NCBI GenBank assembly: GCA_963971535.1
Contig: OZ020599.1
Coordinates: 99,840,571 to 99,904,570 of the forward strand
Direction of reading: 5' to 3'
Origin: Notolepis coatsorum
Lineage: Eukaryota > Chordata > Actinopteri > Aulopiformes > Paralepididae
Length of the DNA: 64,000 bases
The notes under the pieces were generated by a model. The model made no database searches. It was not told the origin of the DNA and saw nothing but the letters and a program-made list of their open reading frames with translations. A program made the translations under genes and the position numbers. Shown here piece after piece: positions 9,237-18,670 of the stretch; position 1 is the first letter of the stretch; each line of letters starts with the position of its first letter.

Positions 9237-10846
9237 ATTGATTGATTGAAAAGTTTATTAACAGATTGCAGAATGGGTACAGTACAGCTCAATACATACA
9301 ATTGTTAAGGGGATGCAGACCAGAGAAAGACTTTTGTCTTGTTTACATCAGGGTCCCCCATTTTCAATTAATCATATGACACACACGACATACAGATAGA
9401 CAGTACTGCTACATCTATACATTTATGACATACCAGATTTGCAAATACGGTACTGTTTGTGATACAAAAAAAAATCCAGAAAAATAGTGTATATACATTT
9501 GACATAGAAACTGTACATTGGAGGAGGTTGGGTAGGTGGGGTTGGGTTGGGTGGGGCTGTACATTGGAGGTGGGGGGGGGGGGGGTGGGGACACTGTACA
9601 CTGTACATTGGAATACTGACATACATTTGACATAGAAACTGTACATTGGAGGAGGTTGGGTAGGTGGGGTGGGGTTGGGTGGGGCTGTACATTGGAGGTG
9701 GGGGGGGGGGTTGGGTATGGGGGGGGGCACTGTACATTGGAATAATGACAAGGCCATACTTGGTCTTTACTGTACAACTGGGTTAGGACATTTGTAGGGG
9801 CCAGTTTCAAATTGCAGTCTCCCGTAGGTGTTCTTTGAGAGTGTTTTTGAAAGTGGGTAGTGATTCACATTCCTTTACAGCTTTGGGTAGGGCGTTCCAC
9901 ATTGATGTGGCATAATTGCGAAACGTGTTTAGTCCCTTGTTTGAGCCGAATCTGGGTTTTACATGATTTGTGGAGCTCCCTCTGGTGTTGTGATCGTGGT
10001 ATTCACTGACGTATTTTGACATGTACATGGGTACCTTGGTCGTGTAGTGTATCTTGTAGACCAGGCCCATTGCAAGTTGCTGTACTCTGTCGTCTACTCT
10101 AAGCCATCCTAGGTTGGCAAAGTGGGCAGGGGTGAGGTGGGTTCTAGGAGTCAGGTCAAGCAGTAGTCTGACTAGTTTGTTTTGAGATGTTTGTAATTTG
10201 GTTTTTAGTGCCTTTGAGGTGCTTTGGTACCATGAGGTGCAAGCATAGTCGTAGTACCCTTGAATGAGTGCTCCTGCCAGAGTCTTCAGGGTATTCTTGT
10301 TTACCAGAGAGGAGATCCGGTACAAGAATCAAGTTCGTTGGTTGACCTTTTTTATTACATTGGATGCCATTTTGTCACAGGAAAGATTAGCCTCTAGGAT
10401 GGAACCCAGGTAGGTAATTTCATCTTTCCTTGTGACAATATTGTCACCCACTGTAACTGAGAAGCCGTCGGTCTTGCTGAGTTTGTTATTTGAACCGAAG
10501 AGAATGGACTCTGTTTTGCCCATGTGTAATGATAGTTTGTTGTCGGCGAGCCATATGCAGATTTTGCCTAGTTCCGAGCTGAGGGTTTTTTCAACCTGTA
10601 ACTTGTTCTTGTCAGAGACCAGCAGGGCTGAGTCGTCCGCAAACAGGAACAAGTTGCAGTCACAAGCTGACGACATGTCATTTGCATAAATTAGGAACAG
10701 TAGCGGTCCTAGTATGCTTCCTTGTGTAACACCACAGTTCACTGTGAGGGGGGGGGGGGGAGATAGGGTACCGTTTACCTCCACCATCTGTTCTCTCCCC
10801 TCCAGGTAGGATTGTATCCAGCTCACTGATAAACTATCAAAGCTCA
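9236..10846 (-). pseudogene. 5'-truncated LINE with reverse-transcriptase domain
   Basis: The minus-strand frame from 10847 contains GVTQGSILGPLLFLIYANDM, then LFLFADDSALL (the catalytic Y/F-A-D-D box, with Phe), then NKLSLHMGKTESILFGS and the thumb region. After a single in-frame TGA at 10329-10331 it continues in the same frame with LVRLLLDLTPRTHLTPAHF and a C-terminal NYATSMWNALPKAVKECESL, ending at 9807. The two parts make about 346 codons. The sibling copy at 29956-31171 has CGA at the stop position, so the stop looks like a CpG mutation. The 3' UTR ends with CTGTTAATAAACTTTTCAAT and a (CAAT)n tail at 9236-9250. The 5' end is cut at 10846 next to a SINE head. The jockey-superfamily clade is not resolved. 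Confidence 0.85.
9495..9745 (-). repeat. Tandem duplication in the LINE 3' UTR, G-rich
   Basis: Two copies of a roughly 135-bp block beginning CATTTGACATAGAAACTGTA (about 9497 and 9628). Each has a run of GGTTGGGTAGGTGGGG and a poly-G tract of 10-14 bases on the plus strand. The same block, single and variant, lies at 30220-30400 in the sibling LINE. Confidence 0.8.
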
Positions 10847-10945
10847 AGGACGCTTCGACGCGCTGCCCGGGAGGAGCGGGAATCGGACCGGGATTTCCGG
10901 ATTACCAGACAACTGCTCTACCTCCCGAGCCACCGTCACCCCCAC
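10846..10945 (-). repeat. tRNA-derived SINE head, truncated
   Basis: The minus strand reads GGTGGCTCGGGAGGTAGAGC (box A) and GTCCGATTCCCG (box B), then the TCGAAGCGTCCTTGAGC block of the SINE at 11318. It is cut at the LINE boundary at 10846. Confidence 0.75.
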
Positions 10946-11317
10946 TCTCCTTTTCAGTAGAGGGAGATTGAGATTGTGGAAACGATCACACGCCATCATC
11001 CTTATCGATCTTCCACTCAGTGTTAGTCAACAATGGTTTATTGGATGCTAACCTATACAGGGTTCCACTAATTGTGAAACAGACCTCGGGGGACACATTG
11101 GGGAATGAATTAGAACAAGCACGAGACAAAAGTTGAAAACAAACCAGCGGTCTTTATTGGCAGACGCAATTAATAATCTAAGCAGATAATTACTGATTCG
11201 GTCAATCTCATCTGAGGCTGTTTTCCAAGAGAGAGGGAACATTGTGCATAGTGGTCAATTCCGAGATACAGTACCTTTCAGTTATTTGGGTTCAGACTTG
11301 CAGTTAGGACTTGCAGG
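10946..11317. other. No recognised feature
   Basis: I see no coding frame, repeat end or RNA gene in this AT-rich interval between two SINE sequences. Confidence 0.45.
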
Positions 11318-11556
11318 CTTGCAGGCTCAGGAGGTAGAGCAGTCGTCTGGTAATCTGGAGGTTCCCGGTTCGATTCCCGCTCCTCCCGGGCAGCATGTCG
11401 AAGTGTCCTTGAGCAAGACACTTAACCCCTAATTGCTCCCGATGAGCAGGTTGGCACCTTGCATGGTTGCCTCTGCCATCAGTGTGTGAGTGAATGGGTC
11501 AAATGTGAGCACCAAATTGTAAAGCGCTTTGGATAAAAGAGCTACAGATAAATGCA
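11318..11556 (+). repeat. tRNA-derived SINE, nearly complete
   Basis: Box A (GGCTCAGGAGGTAGAGC, 11325-11340) and box B (GGTTCGATTCCCG) lie in a tRNA-like head. A body with TCGAAGTGTCCTTGAGCAAG and CTTGCATGGTTGCC follows, and the 3' end is AAAGCGCTTTGGATAAAAGA...AAATGCAG. This is the layout of a common teleost tRNA-SINE family. No clear target duplication was seen. Confidence 0.8.
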
Positions 11557-12660
11557 GCCATGTCCGGAGGAATGGAAAAAGAGCATGACAATGACAATTT
11601 ATAAAGGGCAAGGAGATGCACTTGAGTGCGGAAAGTACAGAGGAGTTAGACTGCTGGAACATGGAATGAAGGTTTTTGAGAGAGTGTTGGAGGAAAGGCT
11701 GAGGAGATTGATAAGTGTGGACAGGAGACTGGATTCTGCCCAGGAAGATCAACGACTGATGCAATTTTTGTATTGATGCAGATGCAGGAAAAGTATAGAG
11801 AGAAGAAAAATAAATTATATCACGTTTTTGTAGACCTGGAAAAGGCATTTGACAAAATACCAAGGAGTGCTATAGAATGGGCGCTTAGGAGGCAGAAGAT
11901 ACCAGAGAGACTTGTGAGAGCTGTAATGTCCCTGTATGTGGGAGCCACTTCGAGAGTCAAGACAGTAGCTGGAACATCGGAGGACTTTGGCATTGGAGTA
12001 GGTGTGCACCAGGGTTCGGCTCTTAGCCCACTGCTCTTCATTACTATAATGGAGGAAGCAACAAGAGATTCACGAGGAGAAGGACCGTAGGAGCTGATTT
12101 ATGCTGATGATCTAGTGCTGACGGCAGATTCAGAGGAGGAAGTGAAGAGAATGTTTGTTGAGTGGAGGGATGGAATGAAGAAGAGTGAAGATAAATATCG
12201 ACAAGACGAAGGTGATGATAACAGGGAGTGAAGGAGAGAGAATTCAGTCAGTGGAGTCTGTGGAAGAGGAGTGGGAGTAAACTCTGTGCGGTGTAGAGAA
12301 TGTGACAAATGGTGTCACCAAAGATGTTCAGGTTTGGAAAATCTCAGAGGAGTGAGGGATTTTAGATGCCCCACGTGTGAGAGGGAAGAGGAGGAGGTGG
12401 TTGGAGATGGTGGTCTAGTGGTGGGAGGGGAGGTGCTGGAGGAGGTGAAGCAGTTTCGCTATCTGGGAGATGTGATGGACTGTGAGGCGGGAGTGGAAAG
12501 GACGGTGAGGGTGAGAGTGGCGGCGGCGTGGAGGAAGTGGCAGGAAATTAGTAGGCTACTGGTGAATCGAAACATAGAGGTAAAGATCAGAGGAGGGATA
12601 TAGCATGTGTGAGATCAGTTCTCCTGTATGGTTCAGAAACGTGGGCAATGACAAAAAGGG
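11557..12660 (+). pseudogene. Degenerate LINE with RT core and a zinc-finger insertion
   Basis: Frames in order: PEEWKKSMTMTIYKGQGDAL and CGKYRGVRLLEHGMKVFERV (RT motifs 0-1); YHVFVDLEKAFDKIPRSAI (motif 2A with catalytic Asp); GVHQGSALSPLLF (motif 3B); LIYADDLVLTADSEEEVKRM (YADD catalytic box). After a frame break comes a Cys/His cluster (CRECDKWCHQRCSG...CPTCE) at about 12292-12382, then EEVKQFRYLGDVMDCEAGVE (thumb). At least four frame breaks or stops separate these pieces. The order RT, zinc finger, thumb matches a recurrent fish RTE-like LINE protein. The 3' end is lost at the TTAA MITE near 12672. Confidence 0.8.
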
Positions 12661-12675
12661 TGATGGTGGTGTTAA

Positions 12676-13094
12676 CACTTTCAGCGCCAGATGGCGCTGT
12701 TTACTGTTACTGTTGAAAGGCCAGCGCCTTTTAACATGGGGATACGTGGCTGTGTTTGCAGGCCTAAAGCTATATTATATATTATAGCTATGGATCTAAT
12801 AATATAGTCGATTGTCATTGAGTTTCTTCCGGTCAAGATGCAAAAAACAGATAATTTTCCCATCCATACATTTCCGTTTTATACCGTTGTGAATATGAGT
12901 GTAGTTTCAGGGTGGTCTGGTGTCATTTCCAAAATGCTTCGTAATGGCAGGCAACGTGTATTCTAGTAGACACGTTATCGTTTCTTCCCTGGACTAGCTA
13001 CTGTTCTCAAATCAAATATCGAATAAAAGAAACAACGATGACAACCCGACTATACTCTGGTTTTCGGGGGTCCTGGCGCTCAACGTTCGGCGAG
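12676..13094. mobile_element. Probable TTAA-target MITE (piggyBac-like)
   Basis: It is flanked by TTAA at 12672-12675 and 13095-13098. The left end is CACTTTCAGCGCCAG and the right end read inward is CTCGCCGAACGTTGAGCGCCAG; both share AGCGCCAG. The 419-bp interior is non-coding. It separates the LINE remnant on the left from an L2 tail on the right. The inverted repeats are weak, so the piggyBac-type label is inference from TTAA and length. Confidence 0.45.
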
Positions 13095-13098
13095 TTAA

Positions 13099-13456
<358 letters not shown>

Positions 13457-13499
13457 TGCTTCATTAATTAAAGGGTGTGAATTTAAGTGTTCTCTAGTG

Positions 13500-13620
13500 C
13501 CTTTTGTCCGCTTTAAGGTGGTGGTATAAGTTAAAGGTTGTGGTGTCGAAGTAAAAAAAATCCGTGCGCCACCTATCTGGGCTAAGCCCCGGATCTCCTA
13601 CAATCCTAAATCCGCCCCTG
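13500..13620 (-). mobile_element. hAT (Zaphod-like) terminal fragment
   Basis: On the minus strand the end at 13620 reads CAGGGGCGGATTTAGGATTG, a typical hAT terminal inverted repeat, followed by GATCCGGGGCTTAGCCC. No partner end was found upstream, so the element is truncated. Confidence 0.55.
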
Positions 13621-13859
13621 CCTGAGACGTCCATATCTCACCTTGAAATCAATTTCCCTGACACCACAGATCTCATCCACCTCGGCACTGGTCCTCCCGT
13701 CCTGCCATCTGACTCCCGCCACATACCTCAACATCTTCCGATCGCAGCTCCTTAATAGGCGTCTTTGTTTACGGTTTGATTATCACTGATACAAAGTAAA
13801 ATAGTGCAGTGCAATAAAATAGTTAGTAAAATAGAATAAAAATAATGCAATAATGCAAT
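13621..13859. other. No recognised feature
   Basis: A short plus-strand open frame (13564-13755) has no family signature. The rest is AT-rich with repeated AATAAAATAG motifs. Confidence 0.4.
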
Positions 13860-14295
13860 GAAATAGTTATTATTGTATTTTTTCGGGAGGCCGGTAAGGA
13901 GTGCATTACAGTAGTCGAGTTGGCTTGAGATAAAGGCATGGATCTGGTTTTCAGCGTCCTTTTGATTTATAAATCGCCGTACTTTTGCTATGTTTCTAAG
14001 GTGGAAGAATTATGTTTTTGTCAACTTGTTGATTGTGATTTAAAGCTTAGGTCTGAGTCTACCATAACACCAAGACTTAACTCACTCAAATACAGTTAGC
14101 AGCTGGATAGACTACAGATGGAAATTAGCTTCTGCTAAATCTGGTGCAAACATATTTTCATGTAACAATGATTAATTGTCACAAAAAAAATATATATATA
14201 TATATTTTTTTTTAATTATTTTTAAGTAGATTCGGGGCTTTTCAGAAAACATTCGGGGCTTGAGCCCAAGTAGCCACCCCCTAGCCCCGCCCCTG
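13860..14295 (-). mobile_element. Composite repeat: LINE RT remnant plus hAT terminal sequence (copy 2)
   Basis: The minus strand gives QIHAFISSQLDYCNALLTG and the LGVMVDSDLSFKSQS region of an L2-like ORF2, with breaks. From 13988 to 14295 it parallels 1845-2145, ending in the hAT-like terminus CAGGGGCGGGGCTAGG (minus strand, end at 14295). This copy extends further into the LINE than copy 1 does. Confidence 0.6.
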
Positions 14296-14299
14296 GTCT

Positions 14300-14499
14300 C
14301 AGGTGGTTTGGACATGTGAGAAGATCGGAGGAGGGGGGGATGTTGAGAGGGGTGAGAGGGAGACCGAAGCCGATGTGGAGGGGATGTGTGGAGAATGATA
14401 TGGAGATACATGAAGACATGGCACAAAACCGTGCCCAGTGGCGTGGAGTCATCGCCCCGTCCAACCTCACTGTAGTGGGAAAAAATGACATAAAACGAA

Positions 14500-14569
<70 letters not shown>

Positions 14570-14570
14570 A
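14300..14570 (+). mobile_element. RTE-like LINE 3' end with (GAT)n tail
   Basis: The frame reads RWFGHVRRSEEGG, RGRPKPMWRGCVENDMEI and AQNRAQWRGVIA, the C-terminal GRPKxxW...DRxxWR signature of RTE-like LINEs. It is followed directly by a (GAT)n microsatellite at 14501-14568, the expected RTE-style tail. The hAT-type end abuts its 5' side at 14295. Confidence 0.7.
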
Positions 14571-14875
14571 CCATTTATGATGATGATCAGACAGTTAAAG
14601 TAGCTGATCTGTGTGAAGCAGGTATGATGATTCTCAACAACAACAACAACAACATGACGATGATGATGCTAATAAAATGAAGTGGTTTGATGAATGAAAG
14701 CAACAAAAATGAGTCTTAACTATTAGCATTATGTAAGGTGGAATTTCAGATCGCAATTTTTTTTATCCACGTGAATTAATGAAGGTTTTTCTTTCCTTTC
14801 ATCTGTGGCTTTATTCTCTATGTTCTCTAAATGCATTTGCATTGTGGATATAGTCTTTATGTGAAAGGAGAGTAG

Positions 14876-14927
<52 letters not shown>

Positions 14928-15217
14928 CGCCTGGTGATTCTCCCGCATGTCCCCTTTAGTTGGTCCTGGATAGTCTTTGTTTCCACCCCGTGAGTATTTT
15001 ATGTTCCCAGGCAATTGGACTTTGATTGTTCCCATGTGGTTTAATTAGCAATTTCGTTATTTGCCTTTTGGACAACGCTTGGTGTTGCTTTTTGTTTGGA
15101 CTTTATTCCCTTGTGTTTTGATCTGTTCACCCGTGATCCAATTATTCACTTTGGTACTACCATTGTCCTTGTAAATGCATATACCCGCTGTTGGGTTTTC
15201 TCTATGTTCTCTCTCGT
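14571..15217. other. Unassigned interval with (CAA)n and (AG)n tracts
   Basis: It contains a short (CAA)n at 14636-14653 and about 45 bp of (AG)n at 14877-14922. I recognise no gene or transposon; it may be ancestral unique DNA. Confidence 0.5.
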
Positions 15218-15715
15218 TTACATTTTACATTTACATTTAGTCCTTTAGCTGACGCTTTTATCCAAAGCGACTTACACGTTTTGTACAAACAAGTCATCAG
15301 GAAGGGTACAACTCTATCAGCTGAGTAACAATGTTCATCAAAGTGTTGAGTGCTATAGTGTTGGTTAGTATATTAGGACAAGTGCATGACAGTAAGGTTA
15401 GTTAGGGTTAGATAATTATTATTATTTAAAAAAAATTCAGATAATGATTGAAGAAGTGCGTCTTTAGTAGACGGCGAAAGATTGGACGGGTTTCGGCTGT
15501 CCTAACTGTGGTGGGAAGTTCGTTCCACCATTGTGGGGCAAGGACCGATAATAGGCGACTTCTCTTTGATGACCCTCCCGGAGCTCGGATAGGAGTAGGT
15601 CTGAGGCGGCCAGAGGATACAGAGCGTTTGTGTCTGCGCTTGGGTTCTGGCATTAGAATATCCGTCACAACAACCCCCCCTGATTGTGCCCTTCCAGCAG
15701 TTTGGCATGATGACA
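15218..15715 (-). mobile_element. LINE C-terminus and 3' UTR, minus strand
   Basis: The minus-strand frame contains LLSVLAPQWWNELPTTVRTA and IFRRLLKTHFFNHYL, the LAPxxWNxLPxxxR / LKTHLF signature ending many fish LINE ORF2 proteins. The 3' UTR carries the common block CATTTAGTCCTTTAGCTGAC...AAGCGACTTAC at 15228-15276. The 5' side is interrupted by the hAT MITE at 15724. Confidence 0.7.
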
Positions 15716-15723
15716 CCTCCGGC

Positions 15724-15861
15724 CAGGGGCGTAGCTGTAGATTCTGGGCCCCATGATAGAATATATTTGTAGGCCCCCAGTTAATGCAGAGTGTGCGAGC
15801 AATTATTTTTTTATTTATTGATGAAAACGCATACCAAAGCCCCCCCTCTCTCTATATATAT

Positions 15862-15959
<98 letters not shown>

Positions 15960-16136
15960 CAAACATAGTATCAATGAGAGCATCAATAAATACACCTGAG
16001 TGAAGTCTAGTAAAAAAAAAAAAAAAAAAAAATTATATTTTTTGGGGCCCCCCCCCCCCCCCCCCCCCCAGTGCTGGGCCCTTGGAATCATCCTAACCTA
16101 CCCCCCCCCCCCCCCCCCCCCCCAGCTACGCCCCTG
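15724..16136. mobile_element. Non-autonomous hAT element (MITE) with exact 8-bp target duplication
   Basis: The terminal inverted repeats are CAGGGGCGTAGCTG (15724-15737) and its complement (16123-16136). The direct repeat CCTCCGGC flanks it at 15716-15723 and 16137-16144. An 8-bp duplication with CAGGGG ends is diagnostic of hAT. The 413-bp interior has about 90 bp of (CA)n at 15864-15955, an A tract at 16012-16031 and C tracts at 16048-16069 and 16101-16123; no coding sequence. It inserted into LINE-derived sequence. Confidence 0.92.
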
Positions 16137-16144
16137 CCTCCGGC

Positions 16145-16389
16145 TACTGAGCCACAAAACAAAAGTAAAGTAACAGAGCCACGCTTCGGTCTGTCCAAGC
16201 CCTGAAATAAAACACGTTGAAGTGATTCTGACAGCGTTAGTTACTCGTGGCTAACTGAGAAAATGCTGTGTATCCAGTATGAAGCACAGCATGGCTTGTG
16301 CTGCGAAGGGAATCTAGTAGGCACCGGAATTCTGAACTTATAATAAAGTGTAATAAAGTGATAAAGTGGTTTTGGGATTCTCTCATTAA
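16145..16389. other. No recognised feature
   Basis: This may contain the 5' continuation of the LINE fragment split by the hAT MITE, but no RT motif is legible. Confidence 0.35.
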
Positions 16390-16814
16390 ATGTCATGAGA
16401 CTGGTCGGACAACACAGAGGCCCTCTACAGGAAGGGACAGAGCAGGCTGTTCTTCCTGATGAGATCAGGTCCTTCAACGTGTGCAATACACTGCTGCAGT
16501 CGTTCTACCAGTCTGTTTCGATTCGATTATGTATATTGTAACTATATTTATTGTAGGGCAAATGCACCTTGACCTATTTATACTGATTACGTGCCCATGT
16601 GCGCATACTCAGAGTTAATTATATTGTTATATTGCTACACTGCCTATTTCTATTCTATTAAATTTTTTACTTCTCAACTGTACTATAATTGTATGACCTG
16701 TATCATGTCTCCTATCACATGTACCTGTACCTCCCCTCCCCCCCTCCCCCATGCTGCTATGATACCTGCATTTACCCAAGGGGATCAATAAAGGAATATC
16801 TTATCTTATCTTAT
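16390..16814 (+). mobile_element. LINE (Rex1/CR1-like) C-terminus and 3' end
   Basis: Plus-strand codons read DWSDNTEALYRKGQSRLFFL, then with one frame change RSFNVCNTLLQSFYQSV. This is the thumb/C-terminal signature of Rex1/CR1-like RTs. The 3' UTR ends AAGGGGATCAATAAAGGAAT followed by a (TATCT)n tail at 16797-16814. It is strongly 5'-truncated. Confidence 0.7.
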
Positions 16815-17517
16815 GATGATATTTAGTAAATTGGAGAGATAATACAAATTAAAAAATAAATAAAAGGGGCGCCCCAGTGGCGAACCACATAGCGCGCTCA
16901 GCAATAAAGCGATAAAACGCAAAAAAAAATTAAAAATCATTATAGTACTGTACTGTAATTTACGATAAGTTTCGTAACAAGAGGATCGGCAGTGGTCTAC
17001 AAGAAGGCCTAACTTCTATAATGTCTGTTTTTATCAAAATTATAGTCTGCATTTGAACTCGCCATGTACCAAATATATATAGAAGTAGTAAATTGGTCGG
17101 GGGAAGGGATGTTCACTCAAGAAGGGACGGAAAATACATTCCCCCGCCCGGCGCTTCTGAAGTGCACTCACTGACTGCCTGTGGCATATCATTTCTGTCC
17201 ATTGATTCTGAAGAAGAGGCTCCTCTCTTCTCCCACAGACTCTTGCCAATTTGTCCAGCGGTCAGCAGAGTGCAATCAGAATTCATTTAACCTCCACTCC
17301 TAGAGATCCACAGTGGCAGCGGAGAAATGGCATCCATTAAGTGTGGAGGGAACTCAATGTACCTGTGACCCTGTCAATGAATCACAATCACGGACCGCGT
17401 CACAGACAACTGCCACACGTATAGCCGCACTCCGGTTCACTCAGGCCTCTCCTCGTGCTAATGCTGCTTATTTGATTCGGAGACTCAATTACAGGTTTTC
17501 AACAATAGCGATTAAGG
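16815..17517. other. Apparently unique sequence
   Basis: A GGCGCCCCAGTGGCGAAC motif at about 16867 resembles a SINE head but has no recognisable body. The rest (17040-17510) has balanced composition and no signature. Confidence 0.4.
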
Positions 17518-17629
17518 TAAGATAAGATGTTATTTTATTCATCCCCTCAGGGGAGATTCAGCAGCACGGGGGAGGGGGAGGGGAGGTACAGGCAAGGTAA
17601 TATAAATAATGAGAATAAAGAAAATACAA

Positions 17630-17634
<5 letters not shown>
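17518..17634 (-). mobile_element. LINE (Rex1-like) 3' tail, minus strand
   Basis: AAGGTAAGATAAGATG...CATCCCCTCAGGGGAGATTC is the reverse of the tail described at 16390-16814, followed by the C/G-rich CCCCTCCCCC block. Only about 115 bp remain. Confidence 0.65.
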
Positions 17635-17671
<37 letters not shown>

Positions 17672-17815
17672 AACTTTATTTGTATAGCACCTTTCATACA
17701 GAAACTGCAGCTCAACGTGCTTCACAACAGAAAAAAGACAGGCATAAAATGAGCACATAAAGTGCAGACATGTAAAATCACAATTTTTCACATTAGGATC
17801 TAACATCCCAACAGG
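17635..17815 (-). mobile_element. L2-type LINE 3' end with (AAT)n tail, minus strand
   Basis: (AAT)n at 17635-17669, then TTGTATAGCACCTTTCATAC...GCTCAACGTGCTTCAC, the reverse complement of the L2 terminus at 13270-13316. It continues to CACATTAGGATCTAA, shared with 13105-13120. Confidence 0.8.
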
Positions 17816-18195
17816 CCACCTCGTTTATGGGTTGATTGATTCCATTTTTAAAATAGACAATTGTAAAAAGAGTAAGATAGAATAGACAATAGAAAATAGT
17901 GCAATACTGCAGTGCAAAAGTCTCAAGAATAAAAGAATAAACAAGGACACGATACAATAATATGAATAAAATATAAGGTGAGGGTCTGTTCAGCCAGAAA
18001 GGTGAGATGTGTTTGTACTCGATCTTGTACCCCCCCCAATATCATAGACAAACATTTACATTTAGTAATTTAGCTGATGCTAAAGGGAAGTGACTTACAA
18101 GTTACATTCTATATAGACATATCCAATCCCAAATCAACCCCATATGCAAATATATACTGTACATAGCTAACTAAGTCTGTCTGTACAATATGCAA
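17816..18195. other. Unassigned, with a LINE-tail-like block
   Basis: ACATTTACATTTAGTAATTT at about 18054 is a variant of the LINE 3' UTR block seen at 15228. The remainder is AT-rich with no signature. Confidence 0.4.
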
Positions 18196-18377
18196 AAATA
18201 CCCTCTGTAGACAAAACCCTACCTGAGGTGAAATCACCAGATGAGGTGAAATCACCAGATCTGTTATTCATCAATATACAGGATGACTCCTTACATTTCT
18301 TACACAATCTATTAAATAGAAATGTAAGGAGTCATCCTGTATAATGATCAAATCTGGTTTGTCTACAGAGGGTATTT
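18196..18377. repeat. Inverted-repeat hairpin
   Basis: AAATACCCTCTGTAGACAAA (18199) and GGATGACTCCTTACATTT (about 18280) recur inverted at 18321-18377. A local duplication GAGGTGAAATCACCAGAT sits only in the left arm. It may be a small MITE. It ends 13 bp before the mini-unit of element A. Confidence 0.7.
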
Positions 18378-18390
18378 GTGTGTATAACAT

Positions 18391-18669
18391 ACGGTTATCC
18401 TATAACCATTGTTATATGAGTATAGCGAGCGCTCTGCACTCTAGTGGAACCACATCCCTTATCAATCTAATACTGAATAATTTTCTTCACATGTACACAC
18501 CCATCCGCCTGGCCACACCCACATCCGCTCCTCTACATAAGCGGGGTTGTGGCCATACTAACAGCTCCTTCCCAAGTCTTTCACCACCGAAGGCGAAGAC
18601 CACGGGGTCCTCAGTGAGTCAGTGCAGAGCGCTCGCTATACTCATATAACTATGGTTATAGGATAACGT
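18391..18669 (+). mobile_element. Mini-unit of TIR family, copy A (279 bp)
   Basis: The left end ACGGTTATCCTATAACC...GAGTATAGCGAGCGCTCTGC and the right end (inverted) match over about 48 bp, with two or three differences. The interior is the reverse complement of the right-end region of element A (CATCCGC...GGCCAC...CTCCTACATAAGC-type blocks). The tip is a small palindrome, GGTTAT-N-ATAACC. It abuts element A directly. Confidence 0.8.
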
Positions 18670-18670
18670 A

